The position numbers were made by a program, and so were the translations under genes. Shown here in pieces: positions 32,289-41,135 of a DNA stretch of 64,000 bases; position 1 is the stretch's first letter; the number at the start of each line of letters is the position of its first letter. Origin of the DNA: Microtetraspora sp. NBRC 16547 (GTDB lineage Bacteria > Actinomycetota > Actinomycetes > Streptosporangiales > Streptosporangiaceae). The notes beneath the pieces were generated by a model that did not search any database, was not told where the DNA came from, and saw only the letters and a program-made list of their open reading frames with translations. The stretch is from NCBI RefSeq assembly GCF_030268965.1, contig NZ_BSSE01000021.1:62001-126000 (forward strand), given 5' to 3'.

Positions 32289-33641
32289 ATGTCCCTGATG
32301 GCGCGACTTCGAGCGCTTCCTCCACTCGCGGTCGACGCCGGGTTGACGGCCGTCGTGCTCGCCGCCCAGACGGTGCCCTTCTTCTACTCGAGACGGATGG
32401 CCGGCCCCGAACCGTGGACGGTCATGGAGTACCTCCCGGTCATCGGCGCTTCCCTGCCACTGATCGTGCGCCGTAGGTACCCCTTGGCCGTGCTCATCTC
32501 GATCATCCTGGCGTCCAATGCGTACTCGCTGCACGATCCGGACATTCCCCCGCAACCCCTCTGGTACGGCGAGCTCGTCGCCACGTACACCGTCGCTCAA
32601 CTCTCGCCGCGATGGCAGCGCCTGGGGATCATCCTGATCATGGTGCCGGGAACGATCCTCTTCGGTGGTAACTCGGTCCCCACCCTGGTCCGCGGCCATC
32701 TGACGTGGGCCGCCGCCTACGCCCTCGGCCGGGCGGCCGCCGTATACCAGGCGTACGCGAAGGTCCTGGAGGAGCGGGCCGCCCAACTGGAACGCGAGCG
32801 AGAGCTGGAGGCGGAGCGCGCCGCCGAGCGCGAGCGGGCCAGGATCGCCCGGGACATGCACGACATCCTCGCCCACGCGGTCAGCATCATGGTCGTGCAG
32901 GCCGAGGCCGGGCCGCTCGCCGTACGGACCAATCCCGACCGGGCGGAGGCCGCGTTCGACGCGATCGGCGCGGCGGGCCGGGAGGCGATGGCGCAGCTCC
33001 GCCGGATGCTCGGCCTGCTGAAGGAGACCGAAGGGCCCCGGGACCCCCAACCCACGATCGACCGGATTCCCGAGCTGCTCGGCCGGGTCGGCGAGACGGG
33101 TCCACGGGTATCGCTGACGACCACGGGACAGCCGCTCGTCCTCTCGTCGGATGTGGAGATCGCCGCCTACCGGATCGTCCAGGAATCCCTCACGAACATG
33201 GTCAAGCACGCCGCCGCCACGGAGGCGGAGGTCAGGCTCGACTGGGCGGATGACGCCCTGCTCATCACCGTCACCGACGACGGCCGGGGCCCCGCCCCGA
33301 GCGTCCGACGGGGCTCCGAGGCCTCGCGTGGCGCGGATACCGAGCGGGACTCGGGTGGCCGGCGGGGCCCCGATGCTCGGGAACCCGACGTGAGGCGGGG
33401 CGTCGATCCGTGCGGGCCGGGTTTCTCCGGCGGGAACGGGCTGATCGGGATCCGCGAGCGGGCCGCCGCCTGCGGGGGCAGCGCCACCTTCGGCGTACCG
33501 CCCGGCCGTACCCACGGCTTCCAGGTGTCCGTACGGCTCCCGCTCGCCGACGCGGAAACGGAGGGGAAACAGAGGGGGGAGCGTCGCGACAGCTCCCATA
33601 TCGCCGGTCCTGTACGAGTTTCTGGCAAGGTGACCACGTGA
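32289..33641 (+). CDS. NarL-type sensor histidine kinase
   Basis: 450 residues. Four or five N-terminal membrane segments (residues about 13-130), then a coiled coil (RAAQLERERELEAERAAERER), and HisKA_3 motif RARIARDMHDILAHAVSIMV with the phospho-His. The HATPase domain has QESLTNMVKHA and VTDDGRGP. A roughly 45-residue acidic/basic insert (SVRRGSEASRGADTERDSGG and following) separates the G1 from the G2 box (GGNGLIGIRER). ATG 32289 appears leaderless. It shares a GTGA overlap with its response regulator. Confidence 0.9.
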   Translation: MSLMARLRALPPLAVDAGLTAVVLAAQTVPFFYSRRMAGPEPWTVMEYLPVIGASLPLIVRRRYPLAVLISIILASNAYSLHDPDIPPQPLWYGELVATYTVAQLSPRWQRLGIILIMVPGTILFGGNSVPTLVRGHLTWAAAYALGRAAAVYQAYAKVLEERAAQLERERELEAERAAERERARIARDMHDILAHAVSIMVVQAEAGPLAVRTNPDRAEAAFDAIGAAGREAMAQLRRMLGLLKETEGPRDPQPTIDRIPELLGRVGETGPRVSLTTTGQPLVLSSDVEIAAYRIVQESLTNMVKHAAATEAEVRLDWADDALLITVTDDGRGPAPSVRRGSEASRGADTERDSGGRRGPDAREPDVRRGVDPCGPGFSGGNGLIGIRERAAACGGSATFGVPPGRTHGFQVSVRLPLADAETEGKQRGERRDSSHIAGPVRVSGKVTT

Positions 33642-34297
33642 CCCTCAATCTTGTGGTGGCCGACGACCAGGAGTTGGTCCGCAGCGGCTTCGCCATGATC
33701 CTCGACGCCCAGCCGGACATGACCGTGGTCGCGGAGGCGAGTGACGGTGCCGAGGCGATCGAGGCGGTCCGCCGGCACCGGCCCGACGTGCTGCTGCTCG
33801 ACATCCGCATGCCCCGCATGGACGGCATCGAGGCCGCCCGCGTGGTGTGCGGAGAGACCGGCACGAAGGTCCTCATGCTGACCACCTTCGACCAGGACGA
33901 CTACGTGTACGACGCCCTACACGCCGGGGCGAGCGGCTTCCTCCTCAAGGACGTCCGCAGGGACGACCTCGTCCACGCCGTACGCGTCGTGGCGGCGGGT
34001 GACTCCCTCCTGGCCCCGGCGGTGACGCGCAGGCTGATCGACGACATGGTGCGCAACCGGCCGCGTCCCACCGTCTCACCGGTGGGGCTGGACGTCCTCA
34101 CCGAGCGCGAGCGGGAGACCCTGCTCCTCCTCGGGCGCGGCCTGTCCAACGCCGAGATCGCCGCCGCGATGGTGGTCAGCGAGCACACGGTCAAGACGCA
34201 CGTCAGCAACGTGCTCATGAAACTGGGCCTGCGCGACCGGGTCCAGGCAGTCGTCGCCGCGTACGAATCGGGCCTGCTCCAGCCGGGGAACCACTAG
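33638..34297 (+). CDS. LuxR/NarL-family response regulator
   Basis: 219 residues. Receiver: LVVADDQELVRSGF, acceptor Asp in LLLDIRMPRMDG, Thr/Lys in MLTTFDQDDY and FLLKDVRR. LuxR DNA-binding domain: LTERERETLLLLGRGLSNAEIAAAM, EHTVKTHVSNVLMKL. The GTG overlaps the kinase TGA. Targets unknown; the hydrolase gene upstream on the other strand is the nearest candidate. Confidence 0.93.
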   Translation: MTLNLVVADDQELVRSGFAMILDAQPDMTVVAEASDGAEAIEAVRRHRPDVLLLDIRMPRMDGIEAARVVCGETGTKVLMLTTFDQDDYVYDALHAGASGFLLKDVRRDDLVHAVRVVAAGDSLLAPAVTRRLIDDMVRNRPRPTVSPVGLDVLTERERETLLLLGRGLSNAEIAAAMVVSEHTVKTHVSNVLMKLGLRDRVQAVVAAYESGLLQPGNH

Positions 34298-34379
34298 CCG
34301 GCAACCGTCGGCGCGGGGTGTTCTGTCGGTCTCGCCCGGTACCTTTGCCTGGCAGGTACGGCGTGGCACAGGAGGCCCC

Positions 34380-35492
34380 GTGAAGTTTCAGGTGAACCGT
34401 GACGTTCTCGCCGACGCGGTGGCGTGGGCGGCCCGCGTCCTGCCCGGACGGCCGGCCGTTCCGGTGCTCTCCGGTCTCCTGCTGGAGGCGGGTGACGATC
34501 TGCGGATCTCCGCCTTCGACTACGAGGTCTCCGCCCAGGCGGTGATCGAGGCCGATGTGGCCGAGCCCGGCCGTACGCTGATCCCGGGCAAGGTGCTCGC
34601 GGAGATCACCAGGAGCCTCCCCAACGAGCCCGTGCAGATCGCGCTGGACGGCGCCGAGGCCCTGCTGACCTGCGGCAGCGTCGAGTTCGGTCTGATCACC
34701 ATGCCGGCCGAGGACTTCCCGTCCCTGCCCGAGATGCCGCCCAAGGTCGGCGCGGTCGGCGGCGGGGTGTTCGCCACCGCGATTGGCCAGGTCGCCGCCG
34801 CCTCGAGCCGGGACGAAACGCTCCCCATGCTCACCGGCATCCGCATCGACATCGACGGCGTCTCGGTGTCGATGGCGGCCACCGACCGCTACCGGATCGC
34901 CGGGCGCGACTTCCTGTGGCATCCCGCCCGCGAGGGCGAGCGGCACGCCGCGGTCGTGCCCGCCAGGGTGCTGGTCGACGTGGCCCGCTCGCTGCGCGGC
35001 GGTGAGGTGTCCATCGGTCTTGGAGACAGCGTCGCGGGGTTCGAGAGTCAGGGGCGCACGACCACGGTCCGCCTGCTCGACGAGCAGTTCATCGACTACC
35101 GCTCCCGGCTCTCCACCGAGTGGACCATGCACGCCGAGGTGCGGGTCGCGCCCTTCATCGAGGCGATCAAGCGGGTGGCTCTGGTGGCCGAGCGGAACAC
35201 CGCGATCCGGCTCTCGTTCTCCGCCGGTGACGGAGGTTCCGCGGACGGCAGGTGCTTCATCCGGGCGGGCGGCGGTGACATCGGCCGCGGCGCGGAGGTC
35301 GTCGACGCGCACTTCACGGGGGACGACATCCAGATCGCGTTCCAGCCGCACTTCCTGCTGGACGGCCTGGCCGGGGTGGAGACGGAGCACGCCCGCATCA
35401 GCATGGACTCGCCCACCCGGCCCGCGCTCATCTCCAACGAGGGCGACGACCCCGACTTCCGCTACCTCGTGATGTCGCTGCGGCAGGGCTGA
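34380..35492 (+). CDS. DNA polymerase III beta (sliding clamp) paralogue
   Basis: 370 residues. All three clamp domains are recognisable: MKFQVNRDVLADAVAWAARVLP at the start, ETLPMLTGIRIDIDG with TDRYRIAGRDFLW in the middle, and IKRVALVAERNTAIRLSF with DIQIAFQPHFLLDGL in the third. The canonical C-terminus of DnaN (YLIMPVRL) is altered to YLVMSLRQ. It is far from any dnaA/recF and sits between a response regulator and a GntR gene, so it is most likely a second dnaN-like copy, as some Streptosporangiaceae carry. GTG 34380 follows AGGAGG. Clamp function is likely but unproven. Confidence 0.85.
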   Translation: MKFQVNRDVLADAVAWAARVLPGRPAVPVLSGLLLEAGDDLRISAFDYEVSAQAVIEADVAEPGRTLIPGKVLAEITRSLPNEPVQIALDGAEALLTCGSVEFGLITMPAEDFPSLPEMPPKVGAVGGGVFATAIGQVAAASSRDETLPMLTGIRIDIDGVSVSMAATDRYRIAGRDFLWHPAREGERHAAVVPARVLVDVARSLRGGEVSIGLGDSVAGFESQGRTTTVRLLDEQFIDYRSRLSTEWTMHAEVRVAPFIEAIKRVALVAERNTAIRLSFSAGDGGSADGRCFIRAGGGDIGRGAEVVDAHFTGDDIQIAFQPHFLLDGLAGVETEHARISMDSPTRPALISNEGDDPDFRYLVMSLRQG

Positions 35493-35514
35493 GCGGCCCG
35501 GCCGCGGGCGCGGG

Positions 35515-36204
35515 TCAGCCCGCGAGGTCCTGCGAGTCGGTGAGGGCGATCAGGATGTGCTCGATGCAGGCGTGACCCGCCCGCTCGGCCGCCGCGGCGT
35601 CGCCGGCCGCGATCGCGCGGACGATGGCGTCGTGGGGGATGTAGTTTTGCTTCAGCGAGCCGCCCGCCGCCGCGATGCTGGCGCGGAGCGCGGCCGCGAA
35701 GTCGCCGTAAAGGTCCATCAGCACCTGGTTGTGCGTCGCCTCGACAACCGTGATGTGGAAGGCCAGGTCGGCCTCCACGAACGCGTCGACGTGCCCGCCG
35801 GCCCAGGCCTCCTCACGCTTGACGAGGGCCTTCTCGATCGCCTCGATGTCCGCTGCCGTGCGCCGGGTCGCCGCGAGCCGGGCGGCCTCCACCTCGAACG
35901 CCCGCCGTACTTCCAGGATCTCCAGCTGCTCGGCGGCGCGCAGCCGCCGAGCCATGGCACCGGACAATTCGCTCGTCGCCCGGACGTAGGTGCCGTCGCC
36001 CTGGCGGCACTCCAGCAGCCCGGCATGGGTGAGGGCTCTGACCGCCTCGCGCACCGTGTTCCGGCCGACGCCGAGGTGTTCCGCCAGCACGGTCTCGGTG
36101 GGGATCTTGGCGTTCATCTGCCAGGCCCCAGAGGTGATCTGCTCCTTGAGCTGATCGATCACCTGGTCGACCAGTGATGCCCGTTGCGCGGTACGCAGGC
36201 TCAC
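35515..36204 (-). CDS. GntR/FadR-family transcriptional regulator
   Basis: 229 residues. Winged helix at residues about 10-75 (VDQVIDQLKEQITSGAWQMNAKIPTE, GVGRNTVREAVRALTHAGLLE), then an all-helical FCD ligand domain (residues 90-220) with LAFHITVVEATHNQVL and the late His (HACIEHIL) that coordinate metal/ligand in this family. GTG 36204 follows GAGGAGG. A GACCGGTC dyad about 45 bp upstream is a possible operator. Monocistronic; ligand unknown. Confidence 0.9.
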   Translation of the reverse strand: MSLRTAQRASLVDQVIDQLKEQITSGAWQMNAKIPTETVLAEHLGVGRNTVREAVRALTHAGLLECRQGDGTYVRATSELSGAMARRLRAAEQLEILEVRRAFEVEAARLAATRRTAADIEAIEKALVKREEAWAGGHVDAFVEADLAFHITVVEATHNQVLMDLYGDFAAALRASIAAAGGSLKQNYIPHDAIVRAIAAGDAAAAERAGHACIEHILIALTDSQDLAG

Positions 36205-36300
36205 ATCCGCCTCCTCAGGGGGACAGTCATCCGATGAGTCAATGACCGGTCGACCCTAATTATTCCAGAGCCCCCGAACGCGTCGCGAACTCAGGGAGGC

Positions 36301-37632
36301 TTATCGAACGAGTGCCGCCGATGCGGTTGATCCAGGCATATTGGCGCGGATTCCGACGGCTTCAAGAGCTCTACGATACGCCCTGGCCTGCTCCTCGCCG
36401 GAACCGGCCTGGCCCCAGAGGTCGCCCAGCTGACGCCAGGCGCGAGCGGTCTCCCTGTCGATGCCGGTGGCCGCTGCGCCCTCCAGTAGATCCTGGGCGG
36501 TCCTCAGTGTCGGGGCGGCGTTCTCGGAGCGTGCCAAAGCGATCTCGGCCAGCACCAGATGCGCCGTGGCCGGAACCGTCCCCCGCGCCCCGACGAGCAG
36601 GTCGAGCGCGCGGGTGGCGAAAACCGACGCCGCTTCGGCGTCTCCTGAGCGGAACCGCACGTGCGACAGGACGATCAGGCCGCGGGCGTGCTCCAGCACC
36701 CGGCCGGGGAGACCGGCCAGGATGGTGGTCGCGGACGTGGCGAACTCGTTGGCTCGGTCCAAATCGGCGTCCTCGGGGGTCGCCGTGGTGATCCTCGCCC
36801 AGTTCATTGCAATCCGGGCGAAGCGGAACGCGAGCCGTCCGGACCTCCCGGTTGCGATCGCGTCCTCCGCGAGTTGTACGGCGAGAGCCGAGTCCTCACC
36901 CTCGGAGGCAGCGACGCTGGCCCTCCAGAGGGCCATCACCTCGTCGCTGCGGTCGGAGTACTCCGGCGTCTCATGCGCGGCCAGGACGCGCTCGACGTAC
37001 GGAAGTCCGGTCTCGGTCTCGGCGAGCGCGTCGGCGAGCTCCATCGCCAGTTCGCCCTGCTCGATGCCGAGCGGTTCCACCTGGGACAGTGCCGCCGCGC
37101 CCAGATCCCGGGCGCGGAGCGTGTCACCCGCCCGCTGGTAGCAGCGGCACAGAGCCACGGTGATGGGGAGGTCGGCGAGGCGCTCGGGGTGCGCGGTCGC
37201 CTCCCGGCGCAGCCGTTCGTACGCCTCTACCGCGGACCCGGTGAGTCCCTGGGCCTCCAGCGCCCGCGCCAGCCCGAGCTGCGCGTGCGCGGCGAGCATG
37301 GCGTTCTCCTCGCCGGCGGCCTTGACAATGTCGCCGAAACGGTCGGCCGCAATCGCCGGATCGCCGTGGAAGAGCTCGAGCTCGGCGTGACGGAGACCCA
37401 ACTCGGTGTCGATGCGTTGCCGCGGTTCGATCCCGTGCAGCAGGAACTCGGTGGTGCACCCGAGCCGTTCGGCGAGCAGCCGCGCCACGACTGGCGTCGG
37501 CGTCCGCTTTCCGGACTCGATGAGCGAGACATAACTGTCGGAAAGGTCGGGTCCGGCCAGCTGGGCCTGAGACATGCGCCTGCTCAACCGCAGTCCGCGG
37601 ACGCGGTCACCGATGGTTCCCTGACTCGGCAT
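36301..37632 (-). CDS. XRE-type helix-turn-helix regulator with TPR domain
   Basis: 443 residues. N-terminal HTH: IGDRVRGLRLSRRMSQAQLAG, DSYVSLIESGKRTPTP. The remaining 350 residues are helical repeats of about 35-40 residues (LGLRHAELELFHGD, AAHAQLGLARALEAQGLTGSAVEAYERL, and so on), TPR-like, as in Rgg/PlcR-like peptide-sensing regulators and streptomycete relatives. ATG 37632 chosen as the start of the HTH; the in-frame extension to 37722 is not conserved-looking. No peptide gene is visible beside it. Confidence 0.85.
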   Translation of the reverse strand: MPSQGTIGDRVRGLRLSRRMSQAQLAGPDLSDSYVSLIESGKRTPTPVVARLLAERLGCTTEFLLHGIEPRQRIDTELGLRHAELELFHGDPAIAADRFGDIVKAAGEENAMLAAHAQLGLARALEAQGLTGSAVEAYERLRREATAHPERLADLPITVALCRCYQRAGDTLRARDLGAAALSQVEPLGIEQGELAMELADALAETETGLPYVERVLAAHETPEYSDRSDEVMALWRASVAASEGEDSALAVQLAEDAIATGRSGRLAFRFARIAMNWARITTATPEDADLDRANEFATSATTILAGLPGRVLEHARGLIVLSHVRFRSGDAEAASVFATRALDLLVGARGTVPATAHLVLAEIALARSENAAPTLRTAQDLLEGAAATGIDRETARAWRQLGDLWGQAGSGEEQARAYRRALEAVGIRANMPGSTASAALVR

Positions 37633-37754
37633 CTGATCTCTCAGGGCGGGAAAATGGTCAATGGTCACGTCATAATGGCATGAAGCTAGCGAATCGTGTA
37701 ACCCTCGGTCAGGAATCGCCACGGTGAAGGTTCGATCACAGCTTCAAAGAGCCA

Positions 37755-38285
37755 TCAGTCGTCCGCATCGTCCTTGCTCGGGAAGATCATCTGGCAGACC
37801 TCGAGATACAGGGTCTCGGGGTAGGGGATATAGGTGACCGAGCGGAGGGCCTGATCCTGGCCGGCCGACTCCATGACGAACTCTCCGTAACCGAGCATCC
37901 GGCCCAGCAGCGAGCGCTGGAAGCTCATGTCGGTGACCTTCGCCAGCGGCATCATCGCGACCTTGCGAGTGATCAGGCCCGTGGTGAGGAGCATGCGTGT
38001 GGACGTGACGACGAAGTAGTCGACCGACCACTCCGCGACCTTCCAGACGAAGCGGATGAGGAGCAACAGCCAGGCCCACCAGACGATGACGAGTGCCCCG
38101 CCGCCTCCAGCGTCGCTCAGCCACTTGCTGAGCAGCCCCGCCAGGATCAGGCCGCCGAAGATCTCGGCGACCGGCCTGAGGAGTACGGCGGGGTGGCGCC
38201 GCACCATGATGACCTGATGTTCATGGGGGAGAAGGTAACGGTTGACCGACGACGGGGCGGAGTCCCCGTGGGTCACCAGCCTCAT
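37755..38285 (-). CDS. bacterial PH-domain membrane protein
   Basis: 176 residues. Two hydrophobic segments (VAEIFGGLILAGLLSKWL and ALVIVWWAWLLLLIRFVW) are followed by a bPH2/YdbT-like domain: VDYFVVTSTRMLLTTGLITRKVAMMPLAKVTDMSFQRS is characteristic. ATG 38285 overlaps the stop of the small gene upstream (ATGA). Function unknown, possibly envelope stress or lipid binding. Confidence 0.85.
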   Translation of the reverse strand: MRLVTHGDSAPSSVNRYLLPHEHQVIMVRRHPAVLLRPVAEIFGGLILAGLLSKWLSDAGGGGALVIVWWAWLLLLIRFVWKVAEWSVDYFVVTSTRMLLTTGLITRKVAMMPLAKVTDMSFQRSLLGRMLGYGEFVMESAGQDQALRSVTYIPYPETLYLEVCQMIFPSKDDADD

Positions 38286-38458
38286 GTCAGCCGAGCGAAG
38301 AACTGCGCCATCGAGTCCGCCGCCTTGACGACGCCGTTCACGGCGCCCTGCACGGTATGTGCCGCGTCAGTCGGCCTCGACAACAGGTAGAAGGCCACCA
38401 GGCCGATCGCACTCCACTTGAGGACTTTCTTGCCCTGCACCGCCGTCACCACTCCCAT
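38282..38458 (-). CDS. small single-pass membrane protein
   Basis: 58 residues with one hydrophobic helix (KWSAIGLVAFYLLSRP) and an amphipathic C-terminal half (VQGAVNGVVKAADSMAQFFARL). ATG 38458 has TAATCT exactly 7 nt upstream, so the message is probably leaderless. The stop overlaps the PH-domain gene's ATG, giving a two-gene operon. Small proteins of this kind accompany bPH2 genes in related actinobacteria; function unknown. Confidence 0.7.
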   Translation of the reverse strand: MGVVTAVQGKKVLKWSAIGLVAFYLLSRPTDAAHTVQGAVNGVVKAADSMAQFFARLT

Positions 38459-38531
38459 GACCAATAGATTACCCAGGCACCTACTTCGGTAAAGCAGGTA
38501 AAGCCGGAAGATCCGGCTTCGGTGTCGACGG

Positions 38532-38750
38532 TCATGCGCGCCCTTCGGCGACCACGGCGAGAACCTGTAGGTGCTTGCGCGCGATCCGCTCCACCAGCGC
38601 GGGGTAGGCGTGGCCGGTGACCTCGACGGCGCCGTGGTGGGCGACCTCGATGCACCGCGTCACGGTGCTGGCCGGGTGGATCCCCGCGAACTCGTCTCTG
38701 AGTGCGGCCTCGACCAACTCGTAGCGTCCGCCATGCGGAAGCTGACTCAT
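38532..38750 (-). CDS. small three-helix-bundle protein
   Basis: 72 residues: GGRYELVEAALRDEFAGIHPASTVTRCIEVAHHGAV and PALVERIARKHLQVLAVV. This looks like the actinobacterial three-helix-bundle dimerization family of short orphan proteins. ATG 38750 follows AGGGGGAG. An inverted repeat and a -10 box lie upstream at 38806-38828. Function unknown. Confidence 0.65.
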   Translation of the reverse strand: MSQLPHGGRYELVEAALRDEFAGIHPASTVTRCIEVAHHGAVEVTGHAYPALVERIARKHLQVLAVVAEGRA

Positions 38751-38805
38751 GACTCCCCCTGATGCGCGGTCCCGAGAGCCGGGAACGCAAAGACACGTCG
38801 TCATT

Positions 38806-38828
38806 ACTCTACGTACCCAGCCGGGTAC
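38806..38828 (-). promoter_or_regulatory. promoter with inverted repeat for the three-helix gene
   Basis: On the minus strand TAGAGT (38811-38806) is a good -10. Immediately upstream GTACCC-GGCT-GGGTAC (38828-38813) is a perfect 6-bp dyad, suited to a repressor or activator site. Confidence 0.45.
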
Positions 38829-38863
38829 ATGACGTAACTAGACGCGGGAAAGTCTGCGAAAAA

Positions 38864-39502
38864 TCAGACGACGCCGTAGAGGCGGTCTCCGGCGTCGCCG
38901 AGGCCCGGAACGATGTACCCGTTCTCGTTGAGCCGCTCGTCCATGCCCGCCGTCACGACCCGGATCGGCTTGCCCGAGCCCTGGAACATCTCGTCCAGGT
39001 ATGCCACGCCTTCCGGTGCCGCGAGTAGACAGAGCGCGGTGACGTCCTCGGCGCCGCGGTCGAAGAGGAACTGGATCGCCGCGGCGAGCGTGCCGCCCGT
39101 CGCGAGCATCGGGTCGAGCACATAGCACTGCCGGCCGGAGAGGTCCTCGGGCAGGCGGGTGGCGTAGGTCTCCGCCTGGAGGGTGGACTCGTCGCGGATC
39201 ATGCCGAGGAAGCCAACCTCGGCGGTGGGGAGCAGGCGCATCATGCCGTCGAGCATGCCCAGGCCGGCCCGCAGGATCGGCACGACGAGGGGAGCCGGGC
39301 GCGACAGCCGTACGCCGTGGGCGGGGGCGAGGGGAGTCTGCACGGTCACGTCCGTGATGCGGACGTCCCGGGTCGCCTCGTACGCCAGAAGCGTCACCAG
39401 TTCGTCGGCCAGGCGGCGGAACGTCGGCGAGTCCGTACGGACGTCACGGAGCGTGGTCAGCTTATGGGCGACGAGGGGGTGATCAACGACGAGGCTTTCC
39501 AT
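38864..39502 (-). CDS. upp: uracil phosphoribosyltransferase
   Basis: 212 residues. Salvages uracil to UMP with [17 protein letters not shown] is the conserved N-terminus, [16 protein letters not shown] and the PRPP loop [12 protein letters not shown] are the diagnostic motifs, and [31 protein letters not shown] is the uracil site. ATG 39502 with TACCTT 7 nt upstream suggests a leaderless message; the frame continues 14 codons further but without a start signal. It is divergent from the tadA-associated genes. Confidence 0.95.
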   Translation of the reverse strand: MESLVVDHPLVAHKLTTLRDVRTDSPTFRRLADELVTLLAYEATRDVRITDVTVQTPLAPAHGVRLSRPAPLVVPILRAGLGMLDGMMRLLPTAEVGFLGMIRDESTLQAETYATRLPEDLSGRQCYVLDPMLATGGTLAAAIQFLFDRGAEDVTALCLLAAPEGVAYLDEMFQGSGKPIRVVTAGMDERLNENGYIVPGLGDAGDRLYGVV

Positions 39503-39640
39503 GCCACAGAAGGTACCGTCCTTCGCAATAGGGACGAACGTCACCGCCGGTTTTGATCACAATTTGCACGGAAGCCGTACGGTGGGAACCGGATTCTGGG
39601 ACGATTGCCTGACGTTGAGACCGCATCGGTGGGGATGACG

Positions 39641-40129
39641 ATGACAGACGAGGACGCGCTGGACTTCGCCATCGTGGTCTATCGCGAGGACGACCGCTGG
39701 GAAGCCGAGATGCTGCCGGTGGTGCTGACCTCCGATCTGCGCGGGCTGATCCACGCGCTTCGCCAGACGCCGAGCATGGGCGCCACGATTGGCCTGGTCG
39801 CCGTGGGGGATGACTTCTTCGTGGCGCTACGTGTCTTTGGTGAGCGTGTGAGCGTTTTCCTGTCCGATATCACTGCTTCCTGGGATTGGCCGCTCGCGCA
39901 GCAGGTCCTTGAATACCTCGATGTCCCCGTACCCGAAGAGGAAGAGCTGGACAGCGTGCTACCCGTCGGCGACCTGTCGATCTTCGCCGACCTCGGACTC
40001 GACGAAATGGAGCTCGGCGCACTCTCCGGAGACCTCGACCTGCTACCCGATGAGGTGCTTTCCAGCATCGCCGCGCGGCTGGGCTTCTCCCAGCCGTTTG
40101 AACGTGCCGTCGACGCCGCAATCGGCTGA
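39641..40129 (+). CDS. tRNA adenosine deaminase-associated protein, copy 1
   Basis: 162 residues, acidic (LDFAIVVYREDDRWEAEML; GDLSIFADLGLDEMELGALSGD). Recognised as the actinobacterial family always found next to tadA. ATG 39641 chosen because GTGGGG lies at the right distance; ATG 39635 is an alternative. Two domains: an N-terminal alpha/beta part and an acidic C-terminal helical tail. It precedes a second family member by 15 nt. The molecular role is unknown. Confidence 0.8.
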   Translation: MTDEDALDFAIVVYREDDRWEAEMLPVVLTSDLRGLIHALRQTPSMGATIGLVAVGDDFFVALRVFGERVSVFLSDITASWDWPLAQQVLEYLDVPVPEEEELDSVLPVGDLSIFADLGLDEMELGALSGDLDLLPDEVLSSIAARLGFSQPFERAVDAAIG

Positions 40130-40144
40130 CTCGGGAGCCCGGCC

Positions 40145-40624
40145 ATGCCCTCGAGATCCAATCTCTTCTCCGCCGCCTTCGTGAAGACCGACGGCGGATG
40201 GACCGGTGCCGAGGTCGACCTCAGCACCGCCGAGATCGCCGACGACCTGGGCGACGCCGTACAGGAGGCGCTCGGCCTCGAAGGCGACGAGCTCGTCCTG
40301 CTCTGCGTCGAGGTCGAGGACGAGTGGTTCGCCATCGTCCGCTACGAGAACGACCTCGACCTCCGGGTGTTCCTCTCCGACGCGCAGGCCGGTCTGGCCG
40401 ACCCGCTGGGCGAGATCTTCACCGACCTCGCCGGAGTCGCGGTCGACGGGGAGGCCTCCGACCTCGGTGTACGGCCGGCGGGTGACTTCGAGCTGCTCGC
40501 GGACCTCGGGGTGAGCTCGGACGAGCTGCTCGAGCTCAGCATGGAGGAGGGCCTGCCCGCCGACGTCCTCTCCGTGATCGCCGAGCGGCTGTCCTTCGCC
40601 GACGAGCTCGACCGCCTGCGGTGA
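40145..40624 (+). CDS. tRNA adenosine deaminase-associated protein, copy 2
   Basis: 159 residues. Aligns with the preceding protein over its whole length: FSAAFVKTDGGWTGAEVDLS, WFAIVRYENDLDLRVFLSD, and the tail FELLADLGVSSDELLELSMEEGLPADVLSVIAERLSF mirror copy 1. It is therefore a diverged tandem duplicate. Its stop overlaps the tadA start (GTGA), so all three genes are probably one transcript. Confidence 0.8.
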   Translation: MPSRSNLFSAAFVKTDGGWTGAEVDLSTAEIADDLGDAVQEALGLEGDELVLLCVEVEDEWFAIVRYENDLDLRVFLSDAQAGLADPLGEIFTDLAGVAVDGEASDLGVRPAGDFELLADLGVSSDELLELSMEEGLPADVLSVIAERLSFADELDRLR

Positions 40625-41091
40625 CGACCGGACCGTCCTCGGAGTTCGAGGCGGCCATGCGGCTGGCGCTCGCGCAGGCCGTACGCGCGGGGGAGCGGGG
40701 CGACGTCCCGGTCGGCGCGGTAGTGCTGGACGCGGACGGCGTGATCCTGGCCGAGGCGGGCAACGACAGGGAGGCCAGCGGGGACCCGACCGCCCACGCG
40801 GAGGTTCTGGCGCTGCGCTCGGCCGCCGCCGCGCGCGGCGAGTGGCGGCTCACCGGCTGCACCCTGGTCGTGACACTCGAACCCTGCACCATGTGCGCGG
40901 GTGCCGCGGTGCTGTCCCGCGTCGCGCGCATCGTGTACGGCGCTGATGACGACAAGGCGGGGGCCGTGGGTTCGCTCTGGGACGTTGTGCGGGATCGCCG
41001 GCTCAACCATCGGCCCGAGGTCGTCCGCGGGGTCCTGGCGGCGGAGTGCTCCGCCGCACTCACGGACTTCTTCGCCGAACGCCGGCCCTGA
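40621..41091 (+). CDS. tadA: tRNA-specific adenosine deaminase
   Basis: 156 residues. Deaminates A34 of tRNA-Arg(ACG) to inosine. Zinc/catalytic motifs HAEVLALRSA (H-A-E) and EPCTMCAGA (P-C-x-x-C) are intact, and the N-terminal VPVGAVVLDADG is typical. The start GTG overlaps the stop of the preceding associated-protein gene. tRNA-Ser(CGA) follows 44 nt downstream. Confidence 0.95.
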   Translation: MTTGPSSEFEAAMRLALAQAVRAGERGDVPVGAVVLDADGVILAEAGNDREASGDPTAHAEVLALRSAAAARGEWRLTGCTLVVTLEPCTMCAGAAVLSRVARIVYGADDDKAGAVGSLWDVVRDRRLNHRPEVVRGVLAAECSAALTDFFAERRP

Positions 41092-41135
41092 AACGACGGC
41101 GCGGGCATGGGCGTTTTTCCGGTAAGCTGACCAAC

